Source: JAAFIP01 sp043774625
GTDB taxonomy: Bacteria; Pseudomonadota; Gammaproteobacteria; Burkholderiales; Burkholderiaceae_C
Length of the DNA stretch: 64,000 bases
Assembly (NCBI GenBank): GCA_043774625.1
Contig: JAYVTG010000017.1
Coordinates: 19,214-83,213 of the forward strand
Reading direction: 5' to 3'
The notes under the pieces are model-generated. The model had not been told where the DNA came from and searched no databases. It saw only the letters and a list, made by a program, of their open reading frames with translations. Positions 48,001 through 56,285 of the stretch are shown here, one piece after another. The position numbers were made by a program, and so were the translations under genes. Each line of letters starts with the position of its first letter. Positions within the stretch are counted from its first letter, which is position 1.

Positions 48001-48795
48001 TCAACTTAATTGCAAAGCCAGCATCTCATCGCGGGTAAATCCAGCCTTGCGTCGCGCAGCTTCGTTAAACGGGGGGCGTAGACGCGGCGCTTCGTATTGC
48101 ACGATCAAGTGTTTGAAATGCGCAATAGGGTCTAATCCATCACGTTCGCACAGCCAGCGGTACCAGTGGTTGCCAATAGCGACATGGCCCACTTCGTCAT
48201 GCAAGATGATGTCTAGAATATCCACAACCTTGAGCGCATCGGGCGAACCGACCTTGCGCAGCTTGGCCTGCATGGGCGGCGTAGCGTCCAGCCCGCGTGC
48301 CTCCAGCGTGCGTGGCACCAGGGCCATGCGGGCGGTAATGTCGCCCTTGGTTTTATCGGTCATGTCCCACAAGCCGGTGTGCGCGACAAAGTCGCCATAC
48401 TGGTAGCCGATGCTTTGCAGTTGGTTTGACAGCAGGCTGAAGTGGTACGCCTCTTCGTTGGCCACGCGCACCCAGTCCAGGTAATACTGCTGCGGCATAT
48501 TGGAGAAGCGCCACACGGCGTCCAGCGCCAGATTGATGGCGTTAAATTCGATATGGCAAACCGAATGCACCAGCGCCGCCAGGCCCTGCGTGGTGTAAGG
48601 CGAGCGTTTGGGCACGTCCAGATGGCGGCGCAGCTCGGGTTTGGCAGGGCAGCCGGGCAGGTTGGCGGGTTCTTGCAAAACACCGTTTGCTATAAAAAGA
48701 GTAGCTGCCTGCGAATATAGGGCGCTGGCCAACGCCACTTTTTGCTGTGGATTGGGCTCGCAAAGGGCTTGCAGGGCTAACTGGCGTAATGGCAT
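48001..48795 (-). CDS. DUF455 ferritin-like protein
   Basis: A 264-residue helical protein of the DUF455 family with a ferritin-like di-iron pattern: HIEFNAINLALDAVWRF, ANEEAYHFSLL and ILHDEVGHVAIGNHWY supply Glu and His ligands in pairs (ExxH types). The family is sometimes compared with tRNA-modifying MiaE, but its function is not settled. Residues around ALYSQAATLFIA are encoded by a 40-bp repeat copy. Confidence 0.87.
   Translation of the reverse strand: MPLRQLALQALCEPNPQQKVALASALYSQAATLFIANGVLQEPANLPGCPAKPELRRHLDVPKRSPYTTQGLAALVHSVCHIEFNAINLALDAVWRFSNMPQQYYLDWVRVANEEAYHFSLLSNQLQSIGYQYGDFVAHTGLWDMTDKTKGDITARMALVPRTLEARGLDATPPMQAKLRKVGSPDALKVVDILDIILHDEVGHVAIGNHWYRWLCERDGLDPIAHFKHLIVQYEAPRLRPPFNEAARRKAGFTRDEMLALQLS
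48689..48728 (-). repeat. 40-bp dispersed repeat inside the DUF455 gene
   Basis: Reverse copy: GCTATAAAAAGAGTAGCTGC then CTGCGAATATAGGGCGCTGG. It encodes SALYSQAATLFIA in the stop-free forward frame. Confidence 0.7.
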
Positions 48796-48876
48796 GGGGG
48801 TATTGTAAGAATTTTAAGACGCAGTCAGCAATGTGACCAAGTTATCATCAAGGGGTAACGTAACTGGAGATTGCCT

Positions 48877-49050
48877 GTGCACAAGCTTGAAATTCTGGAG
48901 ATTGAAGATGGTTTGGCGATCGCTTTCCCGCCTGATTTGATCGAAAAATACCAACTGTCTGATGGGAAAGAAGTGACTTTGGTCGAAGACGCGACTGGAT
49001 TGCGTCTGGTATTCGCAACAACCCAGTCAACAGCCCAACCAACAACTTGA
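48877..49050 (+). CDS. AbrB/MazE-like small DNA-binding protein (orphan antitoxin-like)
   Basis: A 57-residue protein starting at GTG 48877 with TGGAG 7 bases upstream. The sequence HKLEILEIEDGLAIAFPPDLIEKYQLSDGKEVTLVED follows the SpoVT/AbrB swapped-hairpin pattern (G-L-x-I-x-x-P then G-x-x-V). Antitoxins of this type are normally followed by a toxin gene, but here the next gene, 9 bases on, is a carbonic-anhydrase-like housekeeping gene. It may be an orphan antitoxin or a small regulator. Short length limits certainty. Confidence 0.65.
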   Translation: MHKLEILEIEDGLAIAFPPDLIEKYQLSDGKEVTLVEDATGLRLVFATTQSTAQPTT

Positions 49051-49059
49051 ATCAACAAA

Positions 49060-49584
49060 ATGGCAATCTACGAACTTGATGGAAAACAACCCACCATCGG
49101 CGCGGGTGCATGGGTGGCCGACACCGCCGATGTGATCGGCACGGTAGAACTGGCCGACAACGCCAGCATATGGTTTGGCGCCGTGGTGCGTGGCGACACG
49201 GAGCCGATTCGGATTGGCAAAAACAGCAATATTCAAGACTGCAGCGTGTTGCATACCGACATTGCTTGCCCCTTGACCATTGGCGAGAACGTGACGGTAG
49301 GCCACCAGGTCATGCTGCATGGCTGCACGATTGGTGACAATTCGTTGATTGGTATTCAGGCGGTCGTCTTGAACAATGCCAAAATTGGTAAAAACTCCAT
49401 CGTAGGTGCGGGTAGTGTGGTGACGGAGGGCAAAGAGTTTCCCGACAATTCGCTCATCGTTGGCTCGCCTGCCAAGTTGGTGCGCATGCTGGACGATGCC
49501 ACCACCGCCAAATTGCTCCAAAGCGCGAAGCATTACGTGCAGAATGCACACCGTTATGCCAAGGGTTTGAAAAAGATTGGCTGA
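49060..49584 (+). CDS. gamma-carbonic-anhydrase-like hexapeptide-repeat protein
   Basis: A 174-residue left-handed beta-helix protein of the YrdA/PaaY group. Hexapeptide repeats run from ADVIGTVELADNASIWFGAVVRGD to NSIVGAGSVVTEGKEF. Metal-binding His candidates are in VLHTDIACPLTIGENVTVGHQVMLHGC. Family members include gamma-carbonic anhydrases and thioesterase-like proteins, so the reaction is not certain. Confidence 0.9.
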   Translation: MAIYELDGKQPTIGAGAWVADTADVIGTVELADNASIWFGAVVRGDTEPIRIGKNSNIQDCSVLHTDIACPLTIGENVTVGHQVMLHGCTIGDNSLIGIQAVVLNNAKIGKNSIVGAGSVVTEGKEFPDNSLIVGSPAKLVRMLDDATTAKLLQSAKHYVQNAHRYAKGLKKIG

Positions 49585-49605
49585 ATGCGCTGATTACCGT
49601 TAACC

Positions 49606-50577
49606 ATGTCTGAACTCCATAAATTTCTCTTTGACGGTTTGCCCGTGCGCGGCATGATCGTGCGCTTGACCGATGCATGGCAAGAAGTGCTCAAGCGCCG
49701 CGCCGCCAACAGCCATACGGGTGCCTACCCAGACTGCGTGCAGCAGTTGCTGGGCGAAATGCTGGCCGCTGGCGCGCTCATGCAAAGCAATATCAAATTC
49801 AACAGTGCACTGGTGCTGCAGATCATGGGTGACGGCCCCGTGAAAGTGGCGGTGGTCGAGGTGCAGTCAGACCTGTCGCTGCGCGCCACGGCCACAGTGC
49901 AGGGCGATCTGGCGGCAGACGCCACGCTTAGCCACATGGTGAACGTGATGAACCTGGGCCGCTGCGCGATTACGCTGGACCCCCAAGACAAGTTCCCTGG
50001 CCAGCAGTCTTACCAGGGCGTGGTGCCCTTGCATGGGGACCATAACGAAAAACTCGAATCACTTGGCAGCGTGCTGGAGCACTACATGCTGCAGTCCGAG
50101 CAGTTGGACACCACCCTGGTACTGGCAGCGGACAACACCGTGGCAGCGGGCTTGCTGATTCAACGCTTGCCGGTGCAGGGTGATAAAAATCTGCAGGCCA
50201 GCAGGCAGGCCAACGAAGACGAAATTGGCAACAACGAGGCCTACAACCGCATTGCTACCTTTGCTGCCAGTTTAAAGCGTGAAGAGCTTTTGGGCTTGGA
50301 TGTAGACACCATCTTGCACCGTTTGTTTTGGGAAGAAAAGGTGCTGCGTTTTGAACCGCTCACCCCCCAATTTGCCTGCACCTGCAGCAAAGACCGTGTG
50401 GCCAGCATGTTGCGCAACCTGGGCGTGCAAGAGGTCGAGTCGATACTGACCGAACGTGAGCTGGTTGAAGTGGGCTGCGACTTTTGCGGTGCGCAGTACC
50501 GGTTTGACGCGGTTGACGCTGCTGCCATTTTTACCGAGCCACTCGACCACCCGCCTGGACCGCGCACGGTTCAATAA
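49606..50577 (+). CDS. hslO: redox-regulated chaperone Hsp33
   Basis: A 323-residue holdase activated by oxidative stress. The C-terminal zinc switch is present as CTCS (C-x-C) and CDFC (C-x2-C). The N-terminal domain shows VRGMIVRLTDAWQEVLKR and LGEMLAAGALM. It overlaps the convergent NadR-like gene by 7 bases. Confidence 0.95.
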   Translation: MSELHKFLFDGLPVRGMIVRLTDAWQEVLKRRAANSHTGAYPDCVQQLLGEMLAAGALMQSNIKFNSALVLQIMGDGPVKVAVVEVQSDLSLRATATVQGDLAADATLSHMVNVMNLGRCAITLDPQDKFPGQQSYQGVVPLHGDHNEKLESLGSVLEHYMLQSEQLDTTLVLAADNTVAAGLLIQRLPVQGDKNLQASRQANEDEIGNNEAYNRIATFAASLKREELLGLDVDTILHRLFWEEKVLRFEPLTPQFACTCSKDRVASMLRNLGVQEVESILTERELVEVGCDFCGAQYRFDAVDAAAIFTEPLDHPPGPRTVQ

Positions 50578-51245
50578 TTTACGTTTTTTTGCAACGACGA
50601 GAACAGCTTGTGTTCACAGTCTGGGTCAGAGCACTTGTCGCATGCCCACACCCAGTTTTTAGAGGGTTTTTGGTCTGTAGCCAGCGTCGATACTGCGCGA
50701 GCAGCTACTGAATCAATAGCGCTTTGTGTGCTGGACTGGATTGCAAGCAGCGCGTTTTCAAGCCTTAAATTGCCTTGCCCGTACACAACGCAGTACGCAA
50801 TCTGGTGTGTACCAAGCACCTTTCGCAGCAGTCCATCCAGGTCGTCGCGTACCTGCGGCCCATCTCGCTGGTAGCCGTCTGCTTGCCAGGCTACGTCCAG
50901 GCCAGTGACCAAAGTGACGTCAAAGCTGCGCTGATAGTCCAGCGCAGTGGGGTACAACGTCAAGTCGTCAAAAAAATATTCGCTGTAGATCGCAATACTC
51001 AGCGGCGTGCTGTCAGCAACCACATCCTTTGCGGCGGATTGGGCCATGTCGATGCGCTTGCGCTGCTCTTGGGCAATGTGCCATTGCTCATGCGCCTGCG
51101 GTACGCGCTGGTGTGCGTCGCACCATTCACGCAGGTATTCATCAACGGCAACAGCGCGACCACGCTGCGTTTGCAGGTGTGCAGCCAAGGCATGCGCCAA
51201 TGTGGTTTTGCCGGTGCTTTCTGCGCCTAGTAGGGCGATTTTCAC
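50571..51245 (-). CDS. NadR-like P-loop kinase with C-terminal Cys motif
   Basis: A 224-residue AAA_28/NadR-type nucleotide-binding protein. The P-loop is GAESTGKTTLA, followed by VDEYLREWCDAHQRVP and VVADSTPLSIAIYSEYFFDD, similar to the ribosylnicotinamide kinase half of NadR. The C-terminal tail has CDKCSDPDCEH, a possible zinc-binding addition not part of the kinase core. The linker between them (AIDSVAARAVSTLA) is encoded by a 40-bp repeat copy. A role in NAD salvage is likely but not proven. Confidence 0.82.
   Translation of the reverse strand: MKIALLGAESTGKTTLAHALAAHLQTQRGRAVAVDEYLREWCDAHQRVPQAHEQWHIAQEQRKRIDMAQSAAKDVVADSTPLSIAIYSEYFFDDLTLYPTALDYQRSFDVTLVTGLDVAWQADGYQRDGPQVRDDLDGLLRKVLGTHQIAYCVVYGQGNLRLENALLAIQSSTQSAIDSVAARAVSTLATDQKPSKNWVWACDKCSDPDCEHKLFSSLQKNVNY
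50681..50720 (+). repeat. 40-bp dispersed repeat inside the NadR-like gene
   Basis: CCAGCGTCGATACTGCGCG then AGCAGCTACTGAATCAATAGC, exactly 40 bases. It encodes AIDSVAARAVSTLA on the minus strand, forming the linker before the Cys tail. Confidence 0.85.
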
Positions 51246-51263
51246 TGCACGCCTTGCTTTAGC

Positions 51264-51539
51264 TTACTTGGTGTATTGCACGTAAATTTCATTGGGTTTG
51301 ACCATGCCCAATTCAAAACGTGCTTTTTCTTCGACCATTTCCAGGCCCTCTTTCAGGTCGCGCAATTCTGCACCCAGTTGCTCGTTGACCAATTGGGCCT
51401 GTGCATTTTTAAGCTTGAGCGTGTCCAGTCGGGTTTGCATCTGCCCTACATGGCTCAAGCTGCCCCTGCCAAACCACAGTTGCTGGTGCAAGAGAGCCAG
51501 CAGGGCGATCAAGATAGCGGGGATGGTGCGTTTGGCCAT
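51264..51539 (-). CDS. ftsB: cell division protein FtsB
   Basis: A 91-residue inner-membrane protein: one N-terminal helix (IPAILIALLALLHQQLWFG) and a periplasmic coiled coil (TRLDTLKLKNAQAQLVNEQLGAELRDL). It forms FtsQ-FtsB-FtsL at the divisome. Its place after eno is the usual one in betaproteobacteria. Confidence 0.92.
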   Translation of the reverse strand: MAKRTIPAILIALLALLHQQLWFGRGSLSHVGQMQTRLDTLKLKNAQAQLVNEQLGAELRDLKEGLEMVEEKARFELGMVKPNEIYVQYTK

Positions 51540-51559
51540 AAGTAGAAATTATGAGAGCT

Positions 51560-51599
51560 GCTAGCAATTTAGCAGCGGCTCACGCAGATTCTACCTTGG
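51560..51599 (-). repeat. 40-bp dispersed repeat between ftsB and eno, diverged
   Basis: Reverse copy: GCTAGCAATTTAGCAGCGGC then TCACGCAGATTCTACCTTGG. Clearly related, with about ten changes. It lies in the 87-base gap between the two genes. Confidence 0.6.
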
Positions 51600-51626
51600 C
51601 TGCAGCTTGCCTGCCCAGAGGTAAAT

Positions 51627-52910
51627 TTAACGAATGCTGTAAAACGCAGCGCGGCCAGGGTAGGTGGCTACTTCGCCTAGGTCTTCTTCAATGCGCAACA
51701 ACTGGTTGTATTTGGCCATGCGATCGCTGCGGCTTAAAGAGCCGGTCTTGATCTGGCCTGCGTTGGTACCTACAGCGATGTCGGCAATCGTACTGTCTTC
51801 CGTCTCACCACTGCGATGGCTGATGACGGCTGTGTAGCCCGCGCGTTTGGCCATTTCGATGGCCGCAAAAGTCTCGGTCAAAGTGCCGATCTGATTGATT
51901 TTGATGAGGATGGAGTTGGCAATTTTCTTGTCAATGCCTTCTTTCAAAATCTTGGTGTTGGTGACAAACAGGTCGTCACCCACGATTTGTACTTTGCTAT
52001 TGAGTTTGTCGGTCAAAATCTTCCAGCCGTCCCAGTCGCCCTCGGCCATGCCGTCTTCAATGCTGATGATGGGGTACTTGTCTACCCACGCAGCCAGCAT
52101 ATTCGTCCACTCAAGGCTGGTCAGTTGCAGGCCTTCGGCTTCCAGATGGTATTTGCCATCTTTGTAAAACTCAGAGGCAGCGCAGTCCAGGCCAATGGCA
52201 ATTTGTGTGCCTGCCGTGTAACCCGCATTGCTGATCGCGTCCAAAATCATCTGAATGGCTGCTTCATGGTTGGGCACGCTGGGTGCAAAGCCACCTTCGT
52301 CACCCACGGCAATGCTCATGCCTTTGTCGTGGATGATTTTCTTTAGGGCATGGAAGACTTCTGCACCCCAGCGCACGGCTTCGCGAAAACTCGGCGCGCC
52401 CACAGGAATGATCATCAGCTCTTGCAAGTCCAGGTTGTTGTTGGCATGCGCACCGCCGTTGATGACGTTCATCATCGGCACAGGCATGGTGGTGGCCGCC
52501 ATGCCGCCAAAGTAGCGGTATAGGGGCAGGCCCGCTTCTTCCGCAGCCGCGCGGGCTACGGCCATCGACACGGCCAGCATGGCGTTTGCGCCCAGGCGTG
52601 ACTTGTTCTCTGTGCCGTCCAGATCGATCAGAGTCTTGTCCAAAAAGGCTTGCTCAGACGCGTCCAGGCCCAGCACGGCTTCAGAAATTTCGGTGTTGAT
52701 ATAGTCCACGGCCTTGAGCACGCCCTTGCCTAGGTAACGGCTTTTATCACCATCGCGCAGCTCAATGGCTTCGCGGCTGCCAGTCGATGCGCCAGAAGGC
52801 ACAGCGGCGCGGCCCATCACACCAGACTCCAGCAACACATCGCATTCCACTGTGGGGTTGCCACGGCTATCCAGAATTTCACGGCCTACGATATCGACGA
52901 TTGCACTCAT
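51627..52910 (-). CDS. eno: enolase
   Basis: Converts 2-phosphoglycerate to phosphoenolpyruvate. The 427-residue protein has the N-terminal REILDSRGNPTVECDV, GGAHANNNLDLQE, metal ligands in SIEDGMAEGDWDGW and VGDDLFVTN, catalytic LIKINQIGTLTET and SHRSGETEDSTIAD. Confidence 0.98.
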   Translation of the reverse strand: MSAIVDIVGREILDSRGNPTVECDVLLESGVMGRAAVPSGASTGSREAIELRDGDKSRYLGKGVLKAVDYINTEISEAVLGLDASEQAFLDKTLIDLDGTENKSRLGANAMLAVSMAVARAAAEEAGLPLYRYFGGMAATTMPVPMMNVINGGAHANNNLDLQELMIIPVGAPSFREAVRWGAEVFHALKKIIHDKGMSIAVGDEGGFAPSVPNHEAAIQMILDAISNAGYTAGTQIAIGLDCAASEFYKDGKYHLEAEGLQLTSLEWTNMLAAWVDKYPIISIEDGMAEGDWDGWKILTDKLNSKVQIVGDDLFVTNTKILKEGIDKKIANSILIKINQIGTLTETFAAIEMAKRAGYTAVISHRSGETEDSTIADIAVGTNAGQIKTGSLSRSDRMAKYNQLLRIEEDLGEVATYPGRAAFYSIR

Positions 52911-52957
52911 TGGTTTTCCCCAAAATTAAGTTGAAATAGATATTTAAATGCCATTAG

Positions 52958-53248
52958 TTAAACGCCTTCTACGGCGATCATGTTCATGACGGCAGCGCCC
53001 TGGCGTGCATTGCGGGCGGCAGTGTATTCCACCGAAGCATTGTATTTTTGGGCAGCATCCAGGCTTGGGAATTTCAGCACTACGACGCGCGTAGGTGCCC
53101 AATCGCCTTCCAGCACTTCTACCTTGCCACCGCGCACGCACACCTGTGCGCCATAGGTCTGCATAGCGATGGTCGATAGTTTTTTGTATTCTTCGTATTG
53201 CTGCGGGTTGGTAACCGTGATGTGGGCGATGATGTAAGCAGATGGCAT
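52958..53248 (-). CDS. DUF1330 family protein
   Basis: A 96-residue ferredoxin-fold protein of the DUF1330 family: AYIIAHITVTNPQQYEEYKKL, then GGKVEVLEGDWAPTRVVVLKFPSLDAA and YTAARNARQGAA. The function is unknown. It lies 8 bases after kdsA in the pyrG-kdsA-eno-ftsB group. ATG 53248 is chosen over an in-frame TTG overlapping kdsA. Confidence 0.88.
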   Translation of the reverse strand: MPSAYIIAHITVTNPQQYEEYKKLSTIAMQTYGAQVCVRGGKVEVLEGDWAPTRVVVLKFPSLDAAQKYNASVEYTAARNARQGAAVMNMIAVEGV

Positions 53249-53256
53249 GGTGATTT

Positions 53257-54114
53257 TCAAGCGTTAAAGTTGTTCTCTAAATAGCCATGCTTTTTAGTCA
53301 CAGCGTCCAGCGCGACCAAGCTTTCCAGCAAGGCTTGCATGTGTTGGAGTGGCACGGCGTTGGGGCCGTCCGACCAGGCCTGTGCGGGGTTGGGGTGGGT
53401 TTCCATAAACAAACCTGCCACACCGACCGCCACGCCAGCGCGGGCCAGCACGGGCACCATATCGCGAGCGCCGCCGCTGGACGTGCCATTGCCGCCCGGT
53501 TTTTGCACAGAATGTGTTACGTCAAAAACCACGGGTGCGCCCGTGTCACGCATCACGGCCAGGCTAGTCATGTCGGCTACCAAGTTGTTGTAGCCAAAAC
53601 TCACGCCGCGCTCGCAGGCTAAAAAGTTGTCGGTTTGCATGCCCACTTCGCTGGCTGCTGCGCGCGCCTTGTCGATCACGTTCTTCATGTCCCAAGGCGC
53701 CAGAAACTGCCCCTTTTTGATATTGACCGGTTTGCCCGACTGCGCCACAGCGCGGATAAAGTCCGTCTGGCGGCACAAGAAGGCGGGAGTTTGCAACACG
53801 TCAACCACGCTGGCTACGTCTTTCACATGCGAAATTTCATGCACATCGGTCAGCACGGGCAGGTTCAATTGCCTGCGTACTTCAGCCAGAATTTTTAAAC
53901 CGGCATCCATGCCCACACCGCGCTTGGTATTGCCCGATGAGCGGTTGGCTTTGTCAAAAGAGCCTTTGTAGATCAGCGGTATGCCCAGCTTGGTGGTGAT
54001 CTCTTTAAGTTGCCCGGCAACATCCAGAGACATTTCCAACCCCTCAATGGAACAGGTGCCCGCAATCAAAAAAAACGGTTTGTTCAACCCAATGTCAAAA
54101 CCACAGAGCTTCAT
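53257..54114 (-). CDS. kdsA: KDO-8-phosphate synthase
   Basis: Condenses arabinose-5-phosphate and PEP to make KDO-8-P for lipopolysaccharide. The 285-residue protein shows IAGTCSIEG, PLIYKGSFDKANRSS, VLTDVHE and VFDVTHSVQKPGG. The start overlaps the pyrG stop by 4 bases. A cysteine in the metal position (AGTCSIEG) together with VTHS suggests close inspection for the metal-dependent class, which I cannot decide by eye. Confidence 0.96.
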   Translation of the reverse strand: MKLCGFDIGLNKPFFLIAGTCSIEGLEMSLDVAGQLKEITTKLGIPLIYKGSFDKANRSSGNTKRGVGMDAGLKILAEVRRQLNLPVLTDVHEISHVKDVASVVDVLQTPAFLCRQTDFIRAVAQSGKPVNIKKGQFLAPWDMKNVIDKARAAASEVGMQTDNFLACERGVSFGYNNLVADMTSLAVMRDTGAPVVFDVTHSVQKPGGNGTSSGGARDMVPVLARAGVAVGVAGLFMETHPNPAQAWSDGPNAVPLQHMQALLESLVALDAVTKKHGYLENNFNA

Positions 54115-55793
54115 GCGACCGCCTTGAGAGTAGTTGCATCGGTGCTGATGGACTTGAGCGTTTTGCCTGTGGCTTTATAGTCCAGCGCTGCCTTGATATA
54201 GGCGTTGAACAATACGTGACCGTCCCAGGGTGTGCTTTTGAATTCTGGGTGAAACTGCACGCCGATGAACCAGGGGTGCACTTCTTTTGGCAACTCGACA
54301 ATCTCGGTCAATTGCTCACGTTGCGTTAGCGCAGAAATAACCAGACCTGCCTTGCGCAGCGAATCCAAATAATTCACGTTCGCCTCGTAACGGTGGCGGT
54401 GGCGCTCGGTCACCACGTCGCCATAAATGCTATGCGCCAATGAATCTTTTGCGACGTCTGACGACTGCGCACCCAGGCGCATGGTGCCGCCCATATTGGA
54501 CTTTTCGTCGCGTGTTTTGATGCTGCCGTCAGCGTCTTTCCATTCGGTAATCAGGGCGATAACCGGGTGCGGTGTGTCGGGTGCAAATTCGGTACTGTTG
54601 GCGTCTTTCAAGCCGGCCATGTTGCGGGCGTACTCGATGGTGGCCACTTGCATTCCCAGGCAAATGCCCAGGTAAGGTATTTTGTTTTCACGTGCAAAGC
54701 GGGCGGTCTGGATTTTACCTTCCACACCGCGCGCGCCAAAACCACCGGGCACCAAAATCGCGTCGTATTTGGCCAACTGCGCCGCGCTGGCCGCGTCAAT
54801 GGTTTCACTATCCAAATACTCAATGTTGACCTTGGTATGGTTCTTTAAGCCAGCGTGCTTCAAAGCTTCGTTCAGCGATTTGTAGCTGTCGCTCAAATCG
54901 ACATACTTGCCTACCATGGCAATACTCACCTCGTGCTGCGGGTTTTCTACCTCGTGTACTAGAGAATCCCATCGCTTCAAGTTCGCAGGCGGAGTAGACA
55001 GGCGCAGCTTGTCGCAAATCAAACCGTCCAGGCCTTGCTCGTGCAGCATGCGGGGTACTTTGTAGATGGTGTCCACGTCCCACATGCTGATCACGCCCCA
55101 GGGCTGCACATTGGTGAACAGCGAAATTTTTTCGGCTTCTTCTGCCGGAATGGCGCGGTCAGCACGGCACAGCAGGGCGTCTGGCTGAATACCAATTTCG
55201 CGCATTTTTTGCACGGTGTGCTGTGTGGGTTTGGTTTTGAGTTCACCCGCTGCTTTGATGAAAGGCACATAGGTCAAATGCACAAAAGCCGTGTTGCCCA
55301 CGCCCGAACGCAGGCTCATCTGGCGTGCAGCTTCCATGAATGGCAGCGATTCGATGTCGCCCACCGTGCCACCAATTTCCACAATCGCCACATCGACACC
55401 TTCGGCGCCGCGCTTGATAAACTCTTGAATCTCGTTGGTAATGTGCGGAATCACCTGCACGGTTTTACCCAAATAGTCACCGCGCCGCTCTTTTTCCAGC
55501 ACGGACATGTAAATTTGCCCAGCGGTAAAGTTGTTGGCGCGCTTCATGCGGGTGTTGATAAAGCGTTCGTAATGGCCCAGGTCCAGATCGGTCTCGGCAC
55601 CATCGTCGGTGACAAACACTTCGCCGTGCTGAAAAGGCGACATTGTGCCTGGATCCACGTTGATGTACGGGTCCAGTTTGATAAGGGTGACTTTAAGGCC
55701 GCGCGATTCGAGAATGGCGGCAAGCGAGGCGGAAGCGATTCCCTTACCCAGGGAACTCACAACACCGCCAGTGACAAAGACGAATTTGGTCAT
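54111..55793 (-). CDS. pyrG: CTP synthase
   Basis: Makes CTP from UTP with glutamine. The 560-residue protein has the synthetase domain (MTKFVFVTGGVVSSLGKGI, LIKLDPYINVDPGTM, EIGGTVGDIES) and the glutamine amidotransferase domain (GGFGARG, LGICLGMQ with the Cys, then HPWFIGVQFHPEF). The start at 55793 is the family Met; the frame runs on upstream without similarity. It is the first gene of pyrG-kdsA-DUF1330-eno. Confidence 0.97.
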   Translation of the reverse strand: MTKFVFVTGGVVSSLGKGIASASLAAILESRGLKVTLIKLDPYINVDPGTMSPFQHGEVFVTDDGAETDLDLGHYERFINTRMKRANNFTAGQIYMSVLEKERRGDYLGKTVQVIPHITNEIQEFIKRGAEGVDVAIVEIGGTVGDIESLPFMEAARQMSLRSGVGNTAFVHLTYVPFIKAAGELKTKPTQHTVQKMREIGIQPDALLCRADRAIPAEEAEKISLFTNVQPWGVISMWDVDTIYKVPRMLHEQGLDGLICDKLRLSTPPANLKRWDSLVHEVENPQHEVSIAMVGKYVDLSDSYKSLNEALKHAGLKNHTKVNIEYLDSETIDAASAAQLAKYDAILVPGGFGARGVEGKIQTARFARENKIPYLGICLGMQVATIEYARNMAGLKDANSTEFAPDTPHPVIALITEWKDADGSIKTRDEKSNMGGTMRLGAQSSDVAKDSLAHSIYGDVVTERHRHRYEANVNYLDSLRKAGLVISALTQREQLTEIVELPKEVHPWFIGVQFHPEFKSTPWDGHVLFNAYIKAALDYKATGKTLKSISTDATTLKAVA

Positions 55794-55952
55794 ACGCGTA
55801 CAAGAGTTTTTAGCTCTTGGTCGGTGGAAATTGTGATTATAAAGGCAGGAAAAGTCTTGGCTCGCTTGTCGATGATGGAAATTAATGCGTATCTTTGTTT
55901 GTGGATCTGTACTGTTTGTAGGGCGCAGACCAACGGCGCGCTTGTGTACGCT

Positions 55953-56020
55953 GGGTGAGCGTATGCTATTGCCCCTCATGTAGGAGTACCTAAAATCGGG
56001 TCAACAGCATACGCTCACCC
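55953..56020. repeat. 15-bp perfect inverted repeat with 38-bp spacer
   Basis: GGGTGAGCGTATGCT (55953-55967) pairs with AGCATACGCTCACCC (56006-56020). It resembles a short non-autonomous element or a long-range stem; there is no T-run. Confidence 0.8.
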
Positions 56021-56110
56021 TGCTGCGATGGTGGTGGGCGTTCCCGTAGTCACAGCCTCAGGGGTTGCGGGTATTCGGTATTCAAACATTGCGAACTGCC
56101 ATGTTTGCGG

Positions 56111-56186
56111 CTGGCAGAGGCTTTCACGACTCCCGCGATTTATGCGTATGCCGCATCATGAGCGGGATCGTGAAAACCTCTGCCAG
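56111..56186. repeat. 25-bp imperfect inverted repeat with inner hairpin
   Basis: CTGGCAGAGGCTTTCACGA at 56111 pairs with TCGTGAAAACCTCTGCCAG ending at 56186, and the CCCGC/GCGGG blocks extend the arms. The loop holds a second small stem ATGCG/CGCAT. GTTTGCGG just before it and CCGCAAAC at 56210-56217 could pair outside it. Confidence 0.8.
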
Positions 56187-56285
56187 CCAGTGACCAACAC
56201 AAGAGTAAAAACCGCAAACACCAAGCTCAACCCGTACAAAAACAAGAAAAGCAAGGCGCTAACCAATCCTGCTACATTCTGGCCT

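Larger units (their letters stand above)
55794..56285. other. 492-bp intergenic region between divergent pyrG and coaBC
   Basis: No gene is supported here. It holds two separate long inverted repeats (55953-56020 and 56111-56186), listed separately, and must contain the pyrG and coaBC promoters. The long frame running into coaBC through it has no family similarity. Confidence 0.7.

Noticed and set aside
56028..56285. N-terminal extension of coaBC by ~86 codons
   Set aside because: It runs through an inverted repeat, has no family similarity, and the normal CoaBC start is at 56286.
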